Shown: piece after piece, positions 1-7,707 of the stretch | Numbering within the stretch: the stretch's first letter is position 1 | Layout: each line of letters begins with the position of its first letter | DNA from: Bacillus sp. UNC41MFS5 | Lineage (GTDB): Bacteria; Bacillota; Bacilli; Bacillales_B; DSM-18226 | Direction of reading: 5' to 3' | Length of the DNA stretch: 64,000 nt | Assembly (NCBI RefSeq): GCF_000686805.1 | Contig: NZ_KK366020.1 | Span: 62,001 to 126,000 of the forward strand | The notes under the pieces: generated by a model | The model's database searches: none | What the model was told of the DNA's origin: nothing | The model's input: only the letters and a program-made list of their open reading frames with translations | Position numbers and translations under genes: made by a program

Positions 1-828
1 GGCCTGGAATTTGTTGGCCATTTTGATTTTTTTCCAACAGAACGAGTTCAAATTTTAGGGAAAAAGGAAATTACTTATTTACATAAGTTAAGTAAAGAGG
101 AACGTAGAATACGAATTGGAAATATTGTTCATTATCATCCTCCATGTTTTATCGTTACAGCTGGCGAAGAAGGACTTACCTATTTAACCCACCATTGTGT
201 TGAACAGGGTATTCCCTTGTTAGTGACGAATAAACCTGAGATAACATCAGAATTTATTACCAAATTGGATGCATTTTTAGTAAAGGAATTAGCACCGGAA
301 ATCGCTGTGCATGGAGTTTGTATGAATGTGTCTGGTATTGGGATCTTACTTCGCGGGAATTCAGGGGTAGGAAAAAGTGAGACGGCGCACACATTAATCC
401 GCCGGGGACACCGGCTGGTCGCGGATGATATTATTGTCCTAAAGAAGCTTAGTCCGCAAACCATTCTGGGAACTCATGATGGGAAAACCAAGGAATTTTT
501 GGCGCTTCGTAGTATCGGTTTATTGAATGTGGTTCGCTTATATGGCCGCAAGGCTTTTCAAGATGAAACACGTATTGCTCTTGATATTCATTTAACTAAA
601 TGGGAAAAGGATGCCTTGTATAATGATTTAGATCAAGAGTTCCACTATACAGACTATATGGGTGTTAAGATTCCATCAATGGAAATCCAGCTCCAGCCTG
701 GACGTGATGTGGCCGGGTTAATTGAAGCAGCAGCAAATAACTGGTATTTGAAGCAGCAAGGATACAGCGCAGCTGAAGAGTTCATGAGCAGGATTGAGGC
801 GGATATTGTAAACTCTGGTATGGAATAA
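1..828 (+). CDS. hprK: HPr kinase/phosphorylase paralogue, 5' end cut by window
   Basis: The frame is open from base 1, so the N-terminus lies outside the window; 275 codons are visible. Known family role: HprK phosphorylates HPr or Crh on Ser46 and reverses this, driving CcpA-dependent carbon catabolite repression. Seen: an N-terminal regulatory-domain motif (GLEFVGHFDFFPTERVQILG), a catalytic His in AVHGV, the P-loop GNSGVGKS at 355-378, the VADD motif, and QPGR near the C-terminus. Odd: the usual signature LEIRGLGIINV reads LALRSIGLLNV, so the metal-binding Glu is Ala (codon 502-504). Canonical hprK is normally followed by lgt; here a terminator follows. It is probably a second, divergent copy. 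The family assignment is secure; activity is uncertain. Confidence 0.85.
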   Translation, partial: GLEFVGHFDFFPTERVQILGKKEITYLHKLSKEERRIRIGNIVHYHPPCFIVTAGEEGLTYLTHHCVEQGIPLLVTNKPEITSEFITKLDAFLVKELAPEIAVHGVCMNVSGIGILLRGNSGVGKSETAHTLIRRGHRLVADDIIVLKKLSPQTILGTHDGKTKEFLALRSIGLLNVVRLYGRKAFQDETRIALDIHLTKWEKDALYNDLDQEFHYTDYMGVKIPSMEIQLQPGRDVAGLIEAAANNWYLKQQGYSAAEEFMSRIEADIVNSGME

Positions 829-868
829 TTATTTAAGTAAAAGAATTGTTCCACTTTGTGAACATAAA

Positions 869-896
869 AAACTCGGATTAATTTTTCCGAGTTTTT
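869..896. terminator. Rho-independent terminator
   Basis: Stem AACTCGGA / TCCGAGTT with an AT-rich loop, A-rich on the left and T-rich on the right, so it can work in both directions. It ends the HprK-like gene and overlaps the 3' end of the small minus-strand peptide gene. Confidence 0.8.
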
Positions 897-1024
897 TCTT
901 GTAGAACACTTTCCGCAGTTTCGATTATGCCCCAGTCCATTAAATTTTTTCTTTTCACTTCTTCATATATTGTTGTACTTTCCCCTTCGTCATTCTTTCT
1001 TTCATTTGAATGCTCTTTTTCCAT
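878..1024 (-). CDS. Small acidic hypothetical peptide, 48 aa
   Basis: The minus strand holds a short open frame beginning MEKEHSNERKNDEGES and ending QEKTRKN. It has a good ribosome site (AGAGGTG, 7 nt before ATG). The peptide is highly charged, has no signal peptide or membrane segment, and contains one Trp in NLMDWGIIETAE, which could form a short amphipathic helix. It is convergent with the HprK-like gene, and its stop codon lies inside the shared terminator hairpin. I do not recognise a family. The ribosome site and Bacillus-like codon use favour a real small gene. Confidence 0.45.
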   Translation of the reverse strand: MEKEHSNERKNDEGESTTIYEEVKRKNLMDWGIIETAESVLQEKTRKN

Positions 1025-1180
1025 TATTCATCACCTCTTTTCATTTATTTTGGGTAAAAAAAGGCTAAATTACACGGGTAGTCACAGAAAATTAAATTGA
1101 CTTCTTAATAGGATTCATATGAAAATGAAAAAAAACGAATAGGAGATTTATTCCCCATATTCAGTCAGGGAGAGGTTTTA

Positions 1181-2512
1181 ATGCGGAGTTATCTCATTTT
1201 GGGGATGTGTGTATTATTTCTAATTCAGTATTTCGCAGGACTTGAATGGCTTCAATTTGTGGTAGTCGGACTTTCTTTAGCCGCCTTTTTGAGCAGTGCC
1301 TTTAAGGCAAACCGCTTTCCACGCTGGCTAGGTATTTTCATGATGACGGCCGGATTAGTGATTGAATGGAATAAGGGTACCGGAGTAGAAGGAATAAGTG
1401 ATGGGATCTTTTTAATTCTGCCATTGCTTTGCCTGCTGACCTTGGCACCGTTATTATCGATTCCATTAAGATTAGGAGGTTACTTTGAGTCCATCGCTGT
1501 TCTATTGCGTAATTTATTGCATCAGCCAAAAAGGCTGTATGCGGGAATAACTAGTACTCTTTTTTTATTAGCTCCAATCTTAAACTTAGGTTCTGTTCGA
1601 ATCATTCATGAATTTTTGGAAGAAATAAAGCTTCCTTCCCTCATGTCTGCGAAAAGCTATCATGTTGGATTTACCACGGCAATCTTGTGGTCACCGTATT
1701 TTGGGTCTGTGTCACTTGTCCTTCTTTATCTAAATATTTCGTTTAAAGACTATATCGCTTATGGAATCGGCTTATCGTTACTGTCTTTAGTAGTAGGGAA
1801 TATTTTGTTTGCTTTCTGGGAGAAAGCACATCCTCTTGCGGATGAGTTGGCGCCGGTGGTACCATTGGAAAAATCACATCGGATTCAGTTGATTAAGTTA
1901 GTATTATTTGTGGTAATCCTGATGGGATCTTGTTTGATCATTGAGATATTGACTCATTGGTCGATGATTGTTGTTGTATGCCTGGTTTCTATCCTTATCC
2001 CCGTCTTATTTGGGATGATGACCAAAGGGTGGAAACGGCTGATCCCACCAATTGTCGATTTTCGAGACCGAACCGTACCCATGTTGAATAATGAAATTAT
2101 GTTATTTATGAGTGCCGGTATGTTAGCCTTTGCTTTGAAAGGAACCAGTGCTGCCAATCGAGTTAGTTCCTTCCTCAGCCAATTGGCACACCAATCATTT
2201 CTCTTATTTGCTTTGGCTGTTATGCTGATTGTCTTATGTATCACTTATATTGGAATTCACCAGATTGCTGCAGTGGGCGCCTTAGCCATGCAATTAAATC
2301 CGGCCGAGTTAGGGATGAGTAATATAGGACTTGCGTTACTTCTTTTACTTGTCTGGTCGATTTCAACTGCGTTAAGTCCATTCTCAGGTTTGAACTTAAT
2401 GGTCAGTCGTTTTTCCGGAATTTCAGGTGTCCAAACGGGACTGCGTGCGAATGGACTCCATCTATCAATCTTTGCTCTTATAGGGATTGTCATCATTTCA
2501 TATATTGGTTGA
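1181..2512 (+). CDS. Polytopic membrane protein, possible ion-transporter-superfamily permease
   Basis: 443 aa, almost entirely hydrophobic, with roughly 11-12 membrane-spanning stretches and short polar loops, hence a cytoplasmic membrane protein. A GGGAGAGG ribosome site precedes the ATG. The layout is that of secondary carriers: two hydrophobic halves joined by a charged loop around residues 220-235 and again near 285-305 (PPIVDFRDRTVPMLNNEI). It recalls anion permeases of the CitMHS/IT superfamily, but I see no diagnostic motif, so the substrate is unknown. It stands alone, between two terminators, upstream of the convergent cdaR. A role in organic-acid uptake with the neighbouring glucarate locus is possible but only inferred from position. 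Confidence 0.6.
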   Translation: MRSYLILGMCVLFLIQYFAGLEWLQFVVVGLSLAAFLSSAFKANRFPRWLGIFMMTAGLVIEWNKGTGVEGISDGIFLILPLLCLLTLAPLLSIPLRLGGYFESIAVLLRNLLHQPKRLYAGITSTLFLLAPILNLGSVRIIHEFLEEIKLPSLMSAKSYHVGFTTAILWSPYFGSVSLVLLYLNISFKDYIAYGIGLSLLSLVVGNILFAFWEKAHPLADELAPVVPLEKSHRIQLIKLVLFVVILMGSCLIIEILTHWSMIVVVCLVSILIPVLFGMMTKGWKRLIPPIVDFRDRTVPMLNNEIMLFMSAGMLAFALKGTSAANRVSSFLSQLAHQSFLLFALAVMLIVLCITYIGIHQIAAVGALAMQLNPAELGMSNIGLALLLLLVWSISTALSPFSGLNLMVSRFSGISGVQTGLRANGLHLSIFALIGIVIISYIG

Positions 2513-2524
2513 AATATAGATTCA

Positions 2525-2570
2525 AAAAAAATCAGCCTTCACATTTGAACATGTGAAGGCTGATTTTTTA
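2525..2570. terminator. Bidirectional terminator
   Basis: A long perfect hairpin (stem includes AATCAGCCTTCACAT / ATGTGAAGGCTGATT) with a 6-nt loop, A-run on the left and T-run on the right. It serves both the permease gene and the convergent cdaR gene. Confidence 0.92.
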
Positions 2571-2584
2571 TAAACAAATATCTT

Positions 2585-3628
2585 TTACTCTGAATCTTGC
2601 ATTTTATAAATGACATACCCAGTATAGAGTTGAAATAAATCTGTGAATTTTTTGGGATTTTTGTTGGTTAAAATTTCAATTCTTTGTAAACGATAGGCTA
2701 AACTGTTCCGATGGATATGAAGTTCACTTGAAATAGCATTCATATCCCCACTGTTTTTTATATAGCAAAGAAGTGTGTCAACAAGCTCTTGGCCTTTAGG
2801 AGTGATTTCAAGTTCCTGAAAGAAATGACTAATTTCGCTAAATGACTGATCTTTATTGGTTAAATAATCAATAAACTTTAGCTCTTGATAATAGCAGCAA
2901 GTGGAAGGCATTCCTAGTTTTTCTGCGATATCGATTGCTCGTTTTGCTTCGTGCACGGATTTTGCTACATGCGTACTGCTATCACTGATTCCAATTTTAG
3001 TACTCTGCTGGGTAATCATCGGTTCTAATCGCTTTAAGAGATCACTATCAGATGGCACAATGAATAAAACATTAGATTTATTCAGTTTGAATGTATACTC
3101 CTGCTCTTGTAAATAAGGTTCTTTTATCGTTTCTCCCTTCACGATAATGGCCTTTCTTTCCATTTTTAGATTGATGCCAATAGCCTCCCCATTATTGATA
3201 AAGGCTGCATCATATTCATCTAGTCGAAATACCCACTGATATAAAAACTCCTCCTTCATTTGCTCTTTTATCCTGCGTTCTCTAAACAAAAATTCCTGGT
3301 TAATTAATAATTCCGCCGTAACACGGACTAACTCAGCAAAAGGTTCAACAATCGTAGGTTCCCCGCTTATTCCGATTACCCCAATTATTTCCTGCTTGAA
3401 ATGAAATGGGATATTTACACCTGGCTTTGAAGAGCCTTCTGAATCATAAATGGAAACAATCTTTCCATGTTCGACCGCTGAGATGGCCCCTTGATGAAAA
3501 GTGCCGATTCGATCGGCGTTCCCACTTCCAATAATCATCCCCACTTCATCCATGATGTTTACATTATAAGGAATAACCATCATTACTTTATCCGCAATCT
3601 CCTGAGCTAGAACTCTATTTATTTTCAT
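2585..3628 (-). CDS. cdaR: CdaR-family sugar diacid utilization regulator
   Basis: 347 aa. The N-terminal ~135 residues match the sugar-diacid recognition domain (opening MKINRVLAQEIADKVM, then NIMDEVGMIIGSGNADRIG). The middle region is divergent. The last ~60 residues carry the PucR/CdaR-type helix-turn-helix (SSELHIHRNSLAYRLQRIE). Known role: in E. coli CdaR activates glucarate, galactarate and glycerate genes in response to diacid metabolites. Here it is divergent from, and 585 bp away from, a glucarate-type operon, fitting the same role. The start is supported by AAAGGAGG 8 nt upstream. Confidence in family is high; the exact inducer is inferred. Confidence 0.9.
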   Translation of the reverse strand: MKINRVLAQEIADKVMMVIPYNVNIMDEVGMIIGSGNADRIGTFHQGAISAVEHGKIVSIYDSEGSSKPGVNIPFHFKQEIIGVIGISGEPTIVEPFAELVRVTAELLINQEFLFRERRIKEQMKEEFLYQWVFRLDEYDAAFINNGEAIGINLKMERKAIIVKGETIKEPYLQEQEYTFKLNKSNVLFIVPSDSDLLKRLEPMITQQSTKIGISDSSTHVAKSVHEAKRAIDIAEKLGMPSTCCYYQELKFIDYLTNKDQSFSEISHFFQELEITPKGQELVDTLLCYIKNSGDMNAISSELHIHRNSLAYRLQRIEILTNKNPKKFTDLFQLYTGYVIYKMQDSE

Positions 3629-3685
3629 TGGCTGTTCCTCCTTTTAAGAATAAGGACTTCCTAGTAGTACTTGAATGATTTGTTT

Positions 3686-3891
3686 GTTTGCCTAAAAAAT
3701 TTTAAAGATTCTTAGTAATTTGAATGCTTGATTTATTTGTAAGACAATTATACAATAAAAATGTAAACGGTTACTACAGATAATAAAAAGTTTAAAAAAA
3801 GTTTGATTTATTGTAATAAAACGGTCACATGAGCTATCTTGACTATTTTAAACTTTTATAAAACCATAATTCTCTTGTTCGTTTGCCTAAA
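3686..3891. repeat. 11-bp direct repeat GTTTGCCTAAA in cdaR promoter region
   Basis: GTTTGCCTAAA occurs at 3686-3696 and again at 3881-3891, both preceded by a TGTTTG/TGTTC-like run. Two identical 11-mers in the gap between cdaR and the operon it faces are candidate regulator half-sites, possibly for CdaR itself. The stretch between is AT-rich and holds no gene. Confidence 0.4.
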
Positions 3892-3950
3892 TAAATATAG
3901 GTATACTTTAGCAAACTGAATGAAGATATTTACAACGAAGCCGTTTACAA

Positions 3951-4024
3951 TAGACATGTGAAGAAATTCACAAACAAACAAATCGTCAGTTAATCTTTAA
4001 ATGTACTCCATTATCACATGTCTA
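3951..4024. repeat. 11-bp inverted repeat
   Basis: TAGACATGTGA at 3951-3961 is repeated in inverted form as TCACATGTCTA at 4014-4024. The left arm overlaps the palindrome at 3957-3972. It lies in the otherwise gene-free cdaR/operon gap and could place two regulator dimers in register. Confidence 0.35.
3957..3972. promoter_or_regulatory. Palindromic operator TGTGAA-N4-TTCACA, distal copy
   Basis: TGTGAAGAAATTCACA is a perfect 6+6 palindrome. It matches the TGTGA-N6-TCACA pattern bound by Crp/Fnr/ArcR proteins. It also contains the GT...AC outer pair seen in GntR-family operators. A second copy lies 160 bp closer to the operon. Candidate regulators are CdaR, the FadR-type protein at 10538, or a Crp/Fnr protein. 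Confidence 0.55.
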
Positions 4025-4132
4025 TTATCTATCACAACTTTCGCATAATTTTTCACATCAAGAGGTTATTATTAGATTACTAAGTTAGAAATAGTGCTAA
4101 TCGAAATAATAATCTTTTATAAAATAAGAATA

Positions 4133-4148
4133 TGTGAAGTGGTTCACA
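4133..4148. promoter_or_regulatory. Palindromic operator TGTGAA-N4-TTCACA, proximal copy
   Basis: TGTGAAGTGGTTCACA is a second copy of the same perfect palindrome with a different 4-bp centre, 65 bp before the first gene of the glucarate operon. Conservation of the arms with a variable centre is what a dimeric regulator site looks like. Confidence 0.6.
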
Positions 4149-4213
4149 ATATAGACATAATTAATGGAGTTTTAAGAAATTTGTACAAATGATAAGTAAG
4201 GAGGAGTTAAACA

Positions 4214-5110
4214 ATGTTTAAAGCAAATGGGGTTATTCCTGCATTAGTCACACCTTTAGATAGAAATGGTAACTTAATGGAAGATGCTTTAAGAAAAGTA
4301 ATTGATTACACGATTGCAGGTGGTGTTCATGGATTATTCATTCTAGGGAGCAGCGGTGAAATTTATGGGTTGACTCCAGAACAAAAGCGCCGGGTTGTAG
4401 AAGTCACCGTAGACCATACGGCTGGAAGAGTCCCAGTATATTGTGGAGCCAGCGAGATTACAACGAGAGACTGTATTCAAACAGCTCAAATGGTTGAAGA
4501 AATTGGCGGTGTGTCAGCGCTATCTGTCTTAACTCCGTACTTTATGTCACCAACCCAAACAGAGTTAGCTGAGCACTTTAAGACAATCGCCAAGTCAACA
4601 AATCTGCCAGTGATTCTTTATGGGAATGAAGCCCGTACCCAAGTGAAAATTGATGTGAAGACTTGCGAGGAACTTAGTAAGGTTGACAACATTATTGGGA
4701 TTAAAGACTCAAGTGGAGATATGACAAAAACAGCTGAGTACTTACGAGTAACTCCTCGAGAATCTTTTTCCGTATTACTCGGACGCGACACTCTCATTTA
4801 TGCAGGTTTATGTCATGGGGCCACAGGCGCAATCGCAAGCACAGGAAATATTGCTCCTAAATTAGTAGCAGATATTTACAATACATTTGTGGCTGGCGAC
4901 TATCAAAAATCACTAGAATTGCAGCTAAAACTTGCTCCATTACGCTTAGCTGTGGACAAAGCAACATTCCCTGTTGTGTTAAAAGAAGGTTTAAGAATGG
5001 TAGGAATTGATGTGGGTTATGCATTTGCGCCTGCAGCAGAGATGAATCCAGAAAGTAAGAAAATCTTAGAAAATGTTTTAAAGGATCTAGAACTTTATCA
5101 AATTTATTAA
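4214..5110 (+). CDS. DapA-family lyase/dehydratase of glucarate catabolism, probable 5-keto-4-deoxyglucarate aldolase
   Basis: 298 aa, full length for the DHDPS/N-acetylneuraminate lyase TIM-barrel family. Seen: the GSSGE substrate-carboxylate loop (family GTTGE), the tyrosine in PVILYGNEARTQV, and the Schiff-base lysine in IGIKDSSGD. Close relatives include KdgD, which dehydrates 5-keto-4-deoxyglucarate, and several 2-keto-3-deoxy-acid aldolases. Context points to aldolase: the operon goes on to tartronate semialdehyde reductase and glycerate kinase. No 2-ketoglutarate semialdehyde dehydrogenase is present, as would be expected after KdgD. Ribosome site AAGGAGGAG. Family certain; the reaction is inferred. 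Confidence 0.8.
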   Translation: MFKANGVIPALVTPLDRNGNLMEDALRKVIDYTIAGGVHGLFILGSSGEIYGLTPEQKRRVVEVTVDHTAGRVPVYCGASEITTRDCIQTAQMVEEIGGVSALSVLTPYFMSPTQTELAEHFKTIAKSTNLPVILYGNEARTQVKIDVKTCEELSKVDNIIGIKDSSGDMTKTAEYLRVTPRESFSVLLGRDTLIYAGLCHGATGAIASTGNIAPKLVADIYNTFVAGDYQKSLELQLKLAPLRLAVDKATFPVVLKEGLRMVGIDVGYAFAPAAEMNPESKKILENVLKDLELYQIY

Positions 5111-5136
5111 TTTCCTAAAGGGAAGGAAGAAATAAC

Positions 5137-6459
5137 ATGCCATTATTGTATGTTGCTTTAGCAGTTGTCCTTTTACTAGTTTTAATGATTCCACTGAAAA
5201 TGAACGGGTTCATCGCACTTCTCTTGTCTTCTATATTTGTCGGTCTCCTCGTGGGAATGCCAATTGATCAAATTTGGGAAACCATTGGTGATGGTCTTGG
5301 AGGCCAACTCGGTGGAACGGCCCTTATTGTTGGTATCGGAGCTATGCTTGGAACCGTTATGGCTGATGCCGGAGCCGCACAACGTATTGCTACTAGTTTA
5401 GTAGATAAAATGGGAATTAAACGAGTTCAGCTTGCTATGTTAATCGCTGCCTTTGTACTTGGCATTACGATGTTTTATGAAGTAGCTTTTGTGTTAATAA
5501 TTCCACTTGTATTTGTCATTGTTCGTCAAACAAAGTTAAATCTTTTATGGGTTGCGTTGCCAATGTCGATCGGGTTATCAACTTGTCACAGTTTTCTCCC
5601 GCCTCACCCGGGGCCAGCAGCCGTTGTTGGCATTTTCAAGGCCGACATGGGATTAACTCTTTTATACGGTTTAATTATTGCTATACCTGTAGCTACTCTT
5701 ATCGCACTTACTTGGCCTAGACTTCCATTTGTTAAAAAGATTAATCCAATTATTCCTGATGGGCTTATAACGAACAGAACGTTTAAAGAAGAAGAAATGC
5801 CATCCTTTGCATCAAGTATTTTCATTGCTCTAATTCCAGTCGTTCTTATGGCCGTTGATGCTATCTCAACTGTATTTTTACCAGAAGGAAACGGTTTTAG
5901 GCATGTAATGGATTTCATCGGTTCCTCAGAAATGGCTTTATTAATTGCTCTGTTAATCGCTATGTGGCTTCTAGGGACAAGAATCGGCCGTCCTCTAAAA
6001 GATGTTATGCAGTCTTGTTCCAATGCAGTTAAGCCAATGGCAATGATCATCTTGGTTATTGGTGCGGGTGGTGCATTTAAGCAAGTCCTTGTTGATGGTG
6101 GAATTGCCGATTACATCAAAGATATTACAGCTGATTGGAACCTGTCTCCAATCGTACTCGCTTGGATCATTGCAGCTCTCTTACGTATTGCTCTTGGTTC
6201 AGCAACGGTAGCCGTTATGACTGCTGCTGGGGTGGTACTACCTATCGCTCAAGCATCCGGAGTAAGCATGGAATTAATGACACTTGCCGTTACATGCGGA
6301 AGTATCGCTTTCTCTCACGTAACTGATCCAGGATTCTGGATGTTTAAGGAATACCTCAATTTATCGGTACCTGAAGCAATAAAAATAAGAACAACATATA
6401 CAACCGCACTTTCCATCCTTGGTTTAATCGGTGTATTAATACTCAATATGTTTTTTTGA
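5137..6459 (+). CDS. GntP-family permease, likely sugar-acid:H+ symporter
   Basis: 440 aa integral membrane protein with about 12 hydrophobic helices. GntP-family sequence is seen throughout, for example ALIVGIGAMLGTVMADAGAA, LPPHPGPAAVVGIF and ALGSATVAVMTAAGVVLP. Known family members import gluconate, glycerate and related acids with protons. It begins 26 bp after the DapA-family gene and so shares its transcript. Position suggests the substrate is glucarate, galactarate or glycerate, and it would replace the MFS-type GudP used by B. subtilis. Substrate is inferred from context only. Confidence 0.88.
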   Translation: MPLLYVALAVVLLLVLMIPLKMNGFIALLLSSIFVGLLVGMPIDQIWETIGDGLGGQLGGTALIVGIGAMLGTVMADAGAAQRIATSLVDKMGIKRVQLAMLIAAFVLGITMFYEVAFVLIIPLVFVIVRQTKLNLLWVALPMSIGLSTCHSFLPPHPGPAAVVGIFKADMGLTLLYGLIIAIPVATLIALTWPRLPFVKKINPIIPDGLITNRTFKEEEMPSFASSIFIALIPVVLMAVDAISTVFLPEGNGFRHVMDFIGSSEMALLIALLIAMWLLGTRIGRPLKDVMQSCSNAVKPMAMIILVIGAGGAFKQVLVDGGIADYIKDITADWNLSPIVLAWIIAALLRIALGSATVAVMTAAGVVLPIAQASGVSMELMTLAVTCGSIAFSHVTDPGFWMFKEYLNLSVPEAIKIRTTYTTALSILGLIGVLILNMFF

Positions 6460-6482
6460 TAATTACTTTCTTTTGAATCAAC

Positions 6483-6532
6483 CGGGCAGTAAATGATAAT
6501 CCCCTCCCCATTTAGTTGGGATTTGCTGCCCG
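6483..6532 (+). terminator. Strong hairpin after the permease gene, no U-tract
   Basis: CGGGCAGTAAAT (6483-6494) pairs with ATTTGCTGCCCG (6521-6532), 12 bp with one G-U pair, and a smaller AATCCC/GGGATT helix can form inside. There is no run of T after it, so it may be a processing or mRNA-stabilising element rather than a simple terminator. Confidence 0.5.
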
Positions 6533-6545
6533 CCATGGTTTCAAA

Positions 6546-6582
6546 TAGAAAAGCGAAAGCGCCTAGGCGCTGGAGCTGGACA
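6546..6582 (+). repeat. Dispersed repeat family A, short form
   Basis: Begins TAGAAAAGCGAAAGCGCC and ends GCGCTGGAGCTGGACA. The same end sequences bound five other elements in this window (22813, 31712, 40942, 41066, 44602). It is a minimal copy with the interior missing, between the permease and garR genes. Confidence 0.65.
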
Positions 6583-6657
6583 TCTATCTAACTAAGAAAG
6601 GTACCAACCAGTACCATTCTCTTAATAAAAAATTAAATTTGTAGGAGTGAAGTAATA

Positions 6658-7545
6658 ATGAAGAAAATTGGATTTATTGGACTAGGAATTATGGGTAAGC
6701 CTATGAGCAAAAACTTGATCAAAGCTGGTTACCAGTTAATCGTTAGTGATTTTAATAAAGATGCCGTAAAAGAACTTGAACAATTAGGTGCAGAAGTAGA
6801 AACAACACCAAAAGCCATTGCGGAAAAAGCAGATATCGTAATCACCATGCTTCCAAACTCTCCAAACGTAAAAGCAGTTGCTTTAGGTGAAAACGGACTA
6901 ATCGAAGGGGCACGTGAAGGATTAATCTATATTGACATGAGTTCCATCGCACCGGCTGCTTCTCAAGAAGTATATCGAGCATTAATCGAAAAGGGAGTTG
7001 AAATGTTAGATGCTCCTGTCAGTGGCGGAGAGCCAAAGGCAATTGATGGCACGATTTCTGTTATGGTTGGCGGTAAGAAAGAAGTATTTGAAGAAGTGCA
7101 AGAGGTTTTAGCAGCCATGGCTGGATCAGTGGTTCACGTCGGTGAAATCGGTGCAGGTAACGTAACAAAGCTTGCAAATCAAGTTATCGTTGCCTTAAAC
7201 ATTGCAGCTGTCTCTGAAGCATTTGTCTTAGCTCAAAAGGCTGGTGTAAATCCAGAAGCTGTCTATCAAGCCATCCGCGGCGGGTTAGCTGGAAGTACTG
7301 TATTAGATGCAAAAGCACCAATGATGTTAGACCGCAACTTCAACCCAGGTTTCCGTATCAACTTACACATTAAAGACTTAACAAATGCGATGGAAACTAG
7401 CCATGAGTTCGGCGCTCCAGCTCCATTAACCGCAGCTGTTCTTGAAATGATGTATCAATTGAAAGTAGACGGTCATGAATTCGATGATCACAGCAGTCTA
7501 TTAAAATACTATGAAAAATTAGCGAATGTTGAAATTTCACGATAA
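6658..7545 (+). CDS. garR: Tartronate semialdehyde reductase (2-hydroxy-3-oxopropionate reductase)
   Basis: 295 aa, the normal length of the beta-hydroxyacid dehydrogenase family. Seen: the Rossmann motif GFIGLGIMGKPM at the N-terminus, the substrate-binding DAPVSGGEPKA, and the catalytic lysine in GNVTKLANQ. It reduces tartronate semialdehyde to D-glycerate with NAD(P)H in the cytoplasm. It sits between the permease and glucarate dehydratase genes. The 198-bp gap before it holds a hairpin and a dispersed repeat, so it may have its own promoter or depend on read-through. Ribosome site GTAGGAGTG. GlxR-type hydroxyacid reductases are close relatives, but the locus supports GarR. Confidence 0.9.
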   Translation: MKKIGFIGLGIMGKPMSKNLIKAGYQLIVSDFNKDAVKELEQLGAEVETTPKAIAEKADIVITMLPNSPNVKAVALGENGLIEGAREGLIYIDMSSIAPAASQEVYRALIEKGVEMLDAPVSGGEPKAIDGTISVMVGGKKEVFEEVQEVLAAMAGSVVHVGEIGAGNVTKLANQVIVALNIAAVSEAFVLAQKAGVNPEAVYQAIRGGLAGSTVLDAKAPMMLDRNFNPGFRINLHIKDLTNAMETSHEFGAPAPLTAAVLEMMYQLKVDGHEFDDHSSLLKYYEKLANVEISR

Positions 7546-7564
7546 TTCATATTGAAAAAATACT

Positions 7565-7607
7565 ATAGAGAACGTGGCATGGTCGAATTCTACGTTCTCT
7601 CTTTTTA
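7565..7607 (+). terminator. Rho-independent terminator after garR
   Basis: AGAGAACGT (7567-7575) pairs with ACGTTCTCT (7592-7600), followed by a T-run. Confidence 0.85.
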
Positions 7608-7614
7608 AAAACTA

Positions 7615-7674
7615 GGCTGTGTTAAATTTATTTGTTGATTTTCGCTGTAATCAACGGTTAAGTTTAACACAGCC
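7615..7674. repeat. 60-bp MITE-like element with 12-bp perfect terminal inverted repeats
   Basis: GGCTGTGTTAAA (7615-7626) is matched exactly in inverted form by TTTAACACAGCC (7663-7674), with an inner TTGATT/AATCAA helix. It is a deletion form of the larger element at 9108-9260, which has near-identical ends. There is no coding capacity. Confidence 0.7.
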
Positions 7675-7707
7675 AAAAACTAAACCATTTTGATTGGAGA
7701 TATCCCC

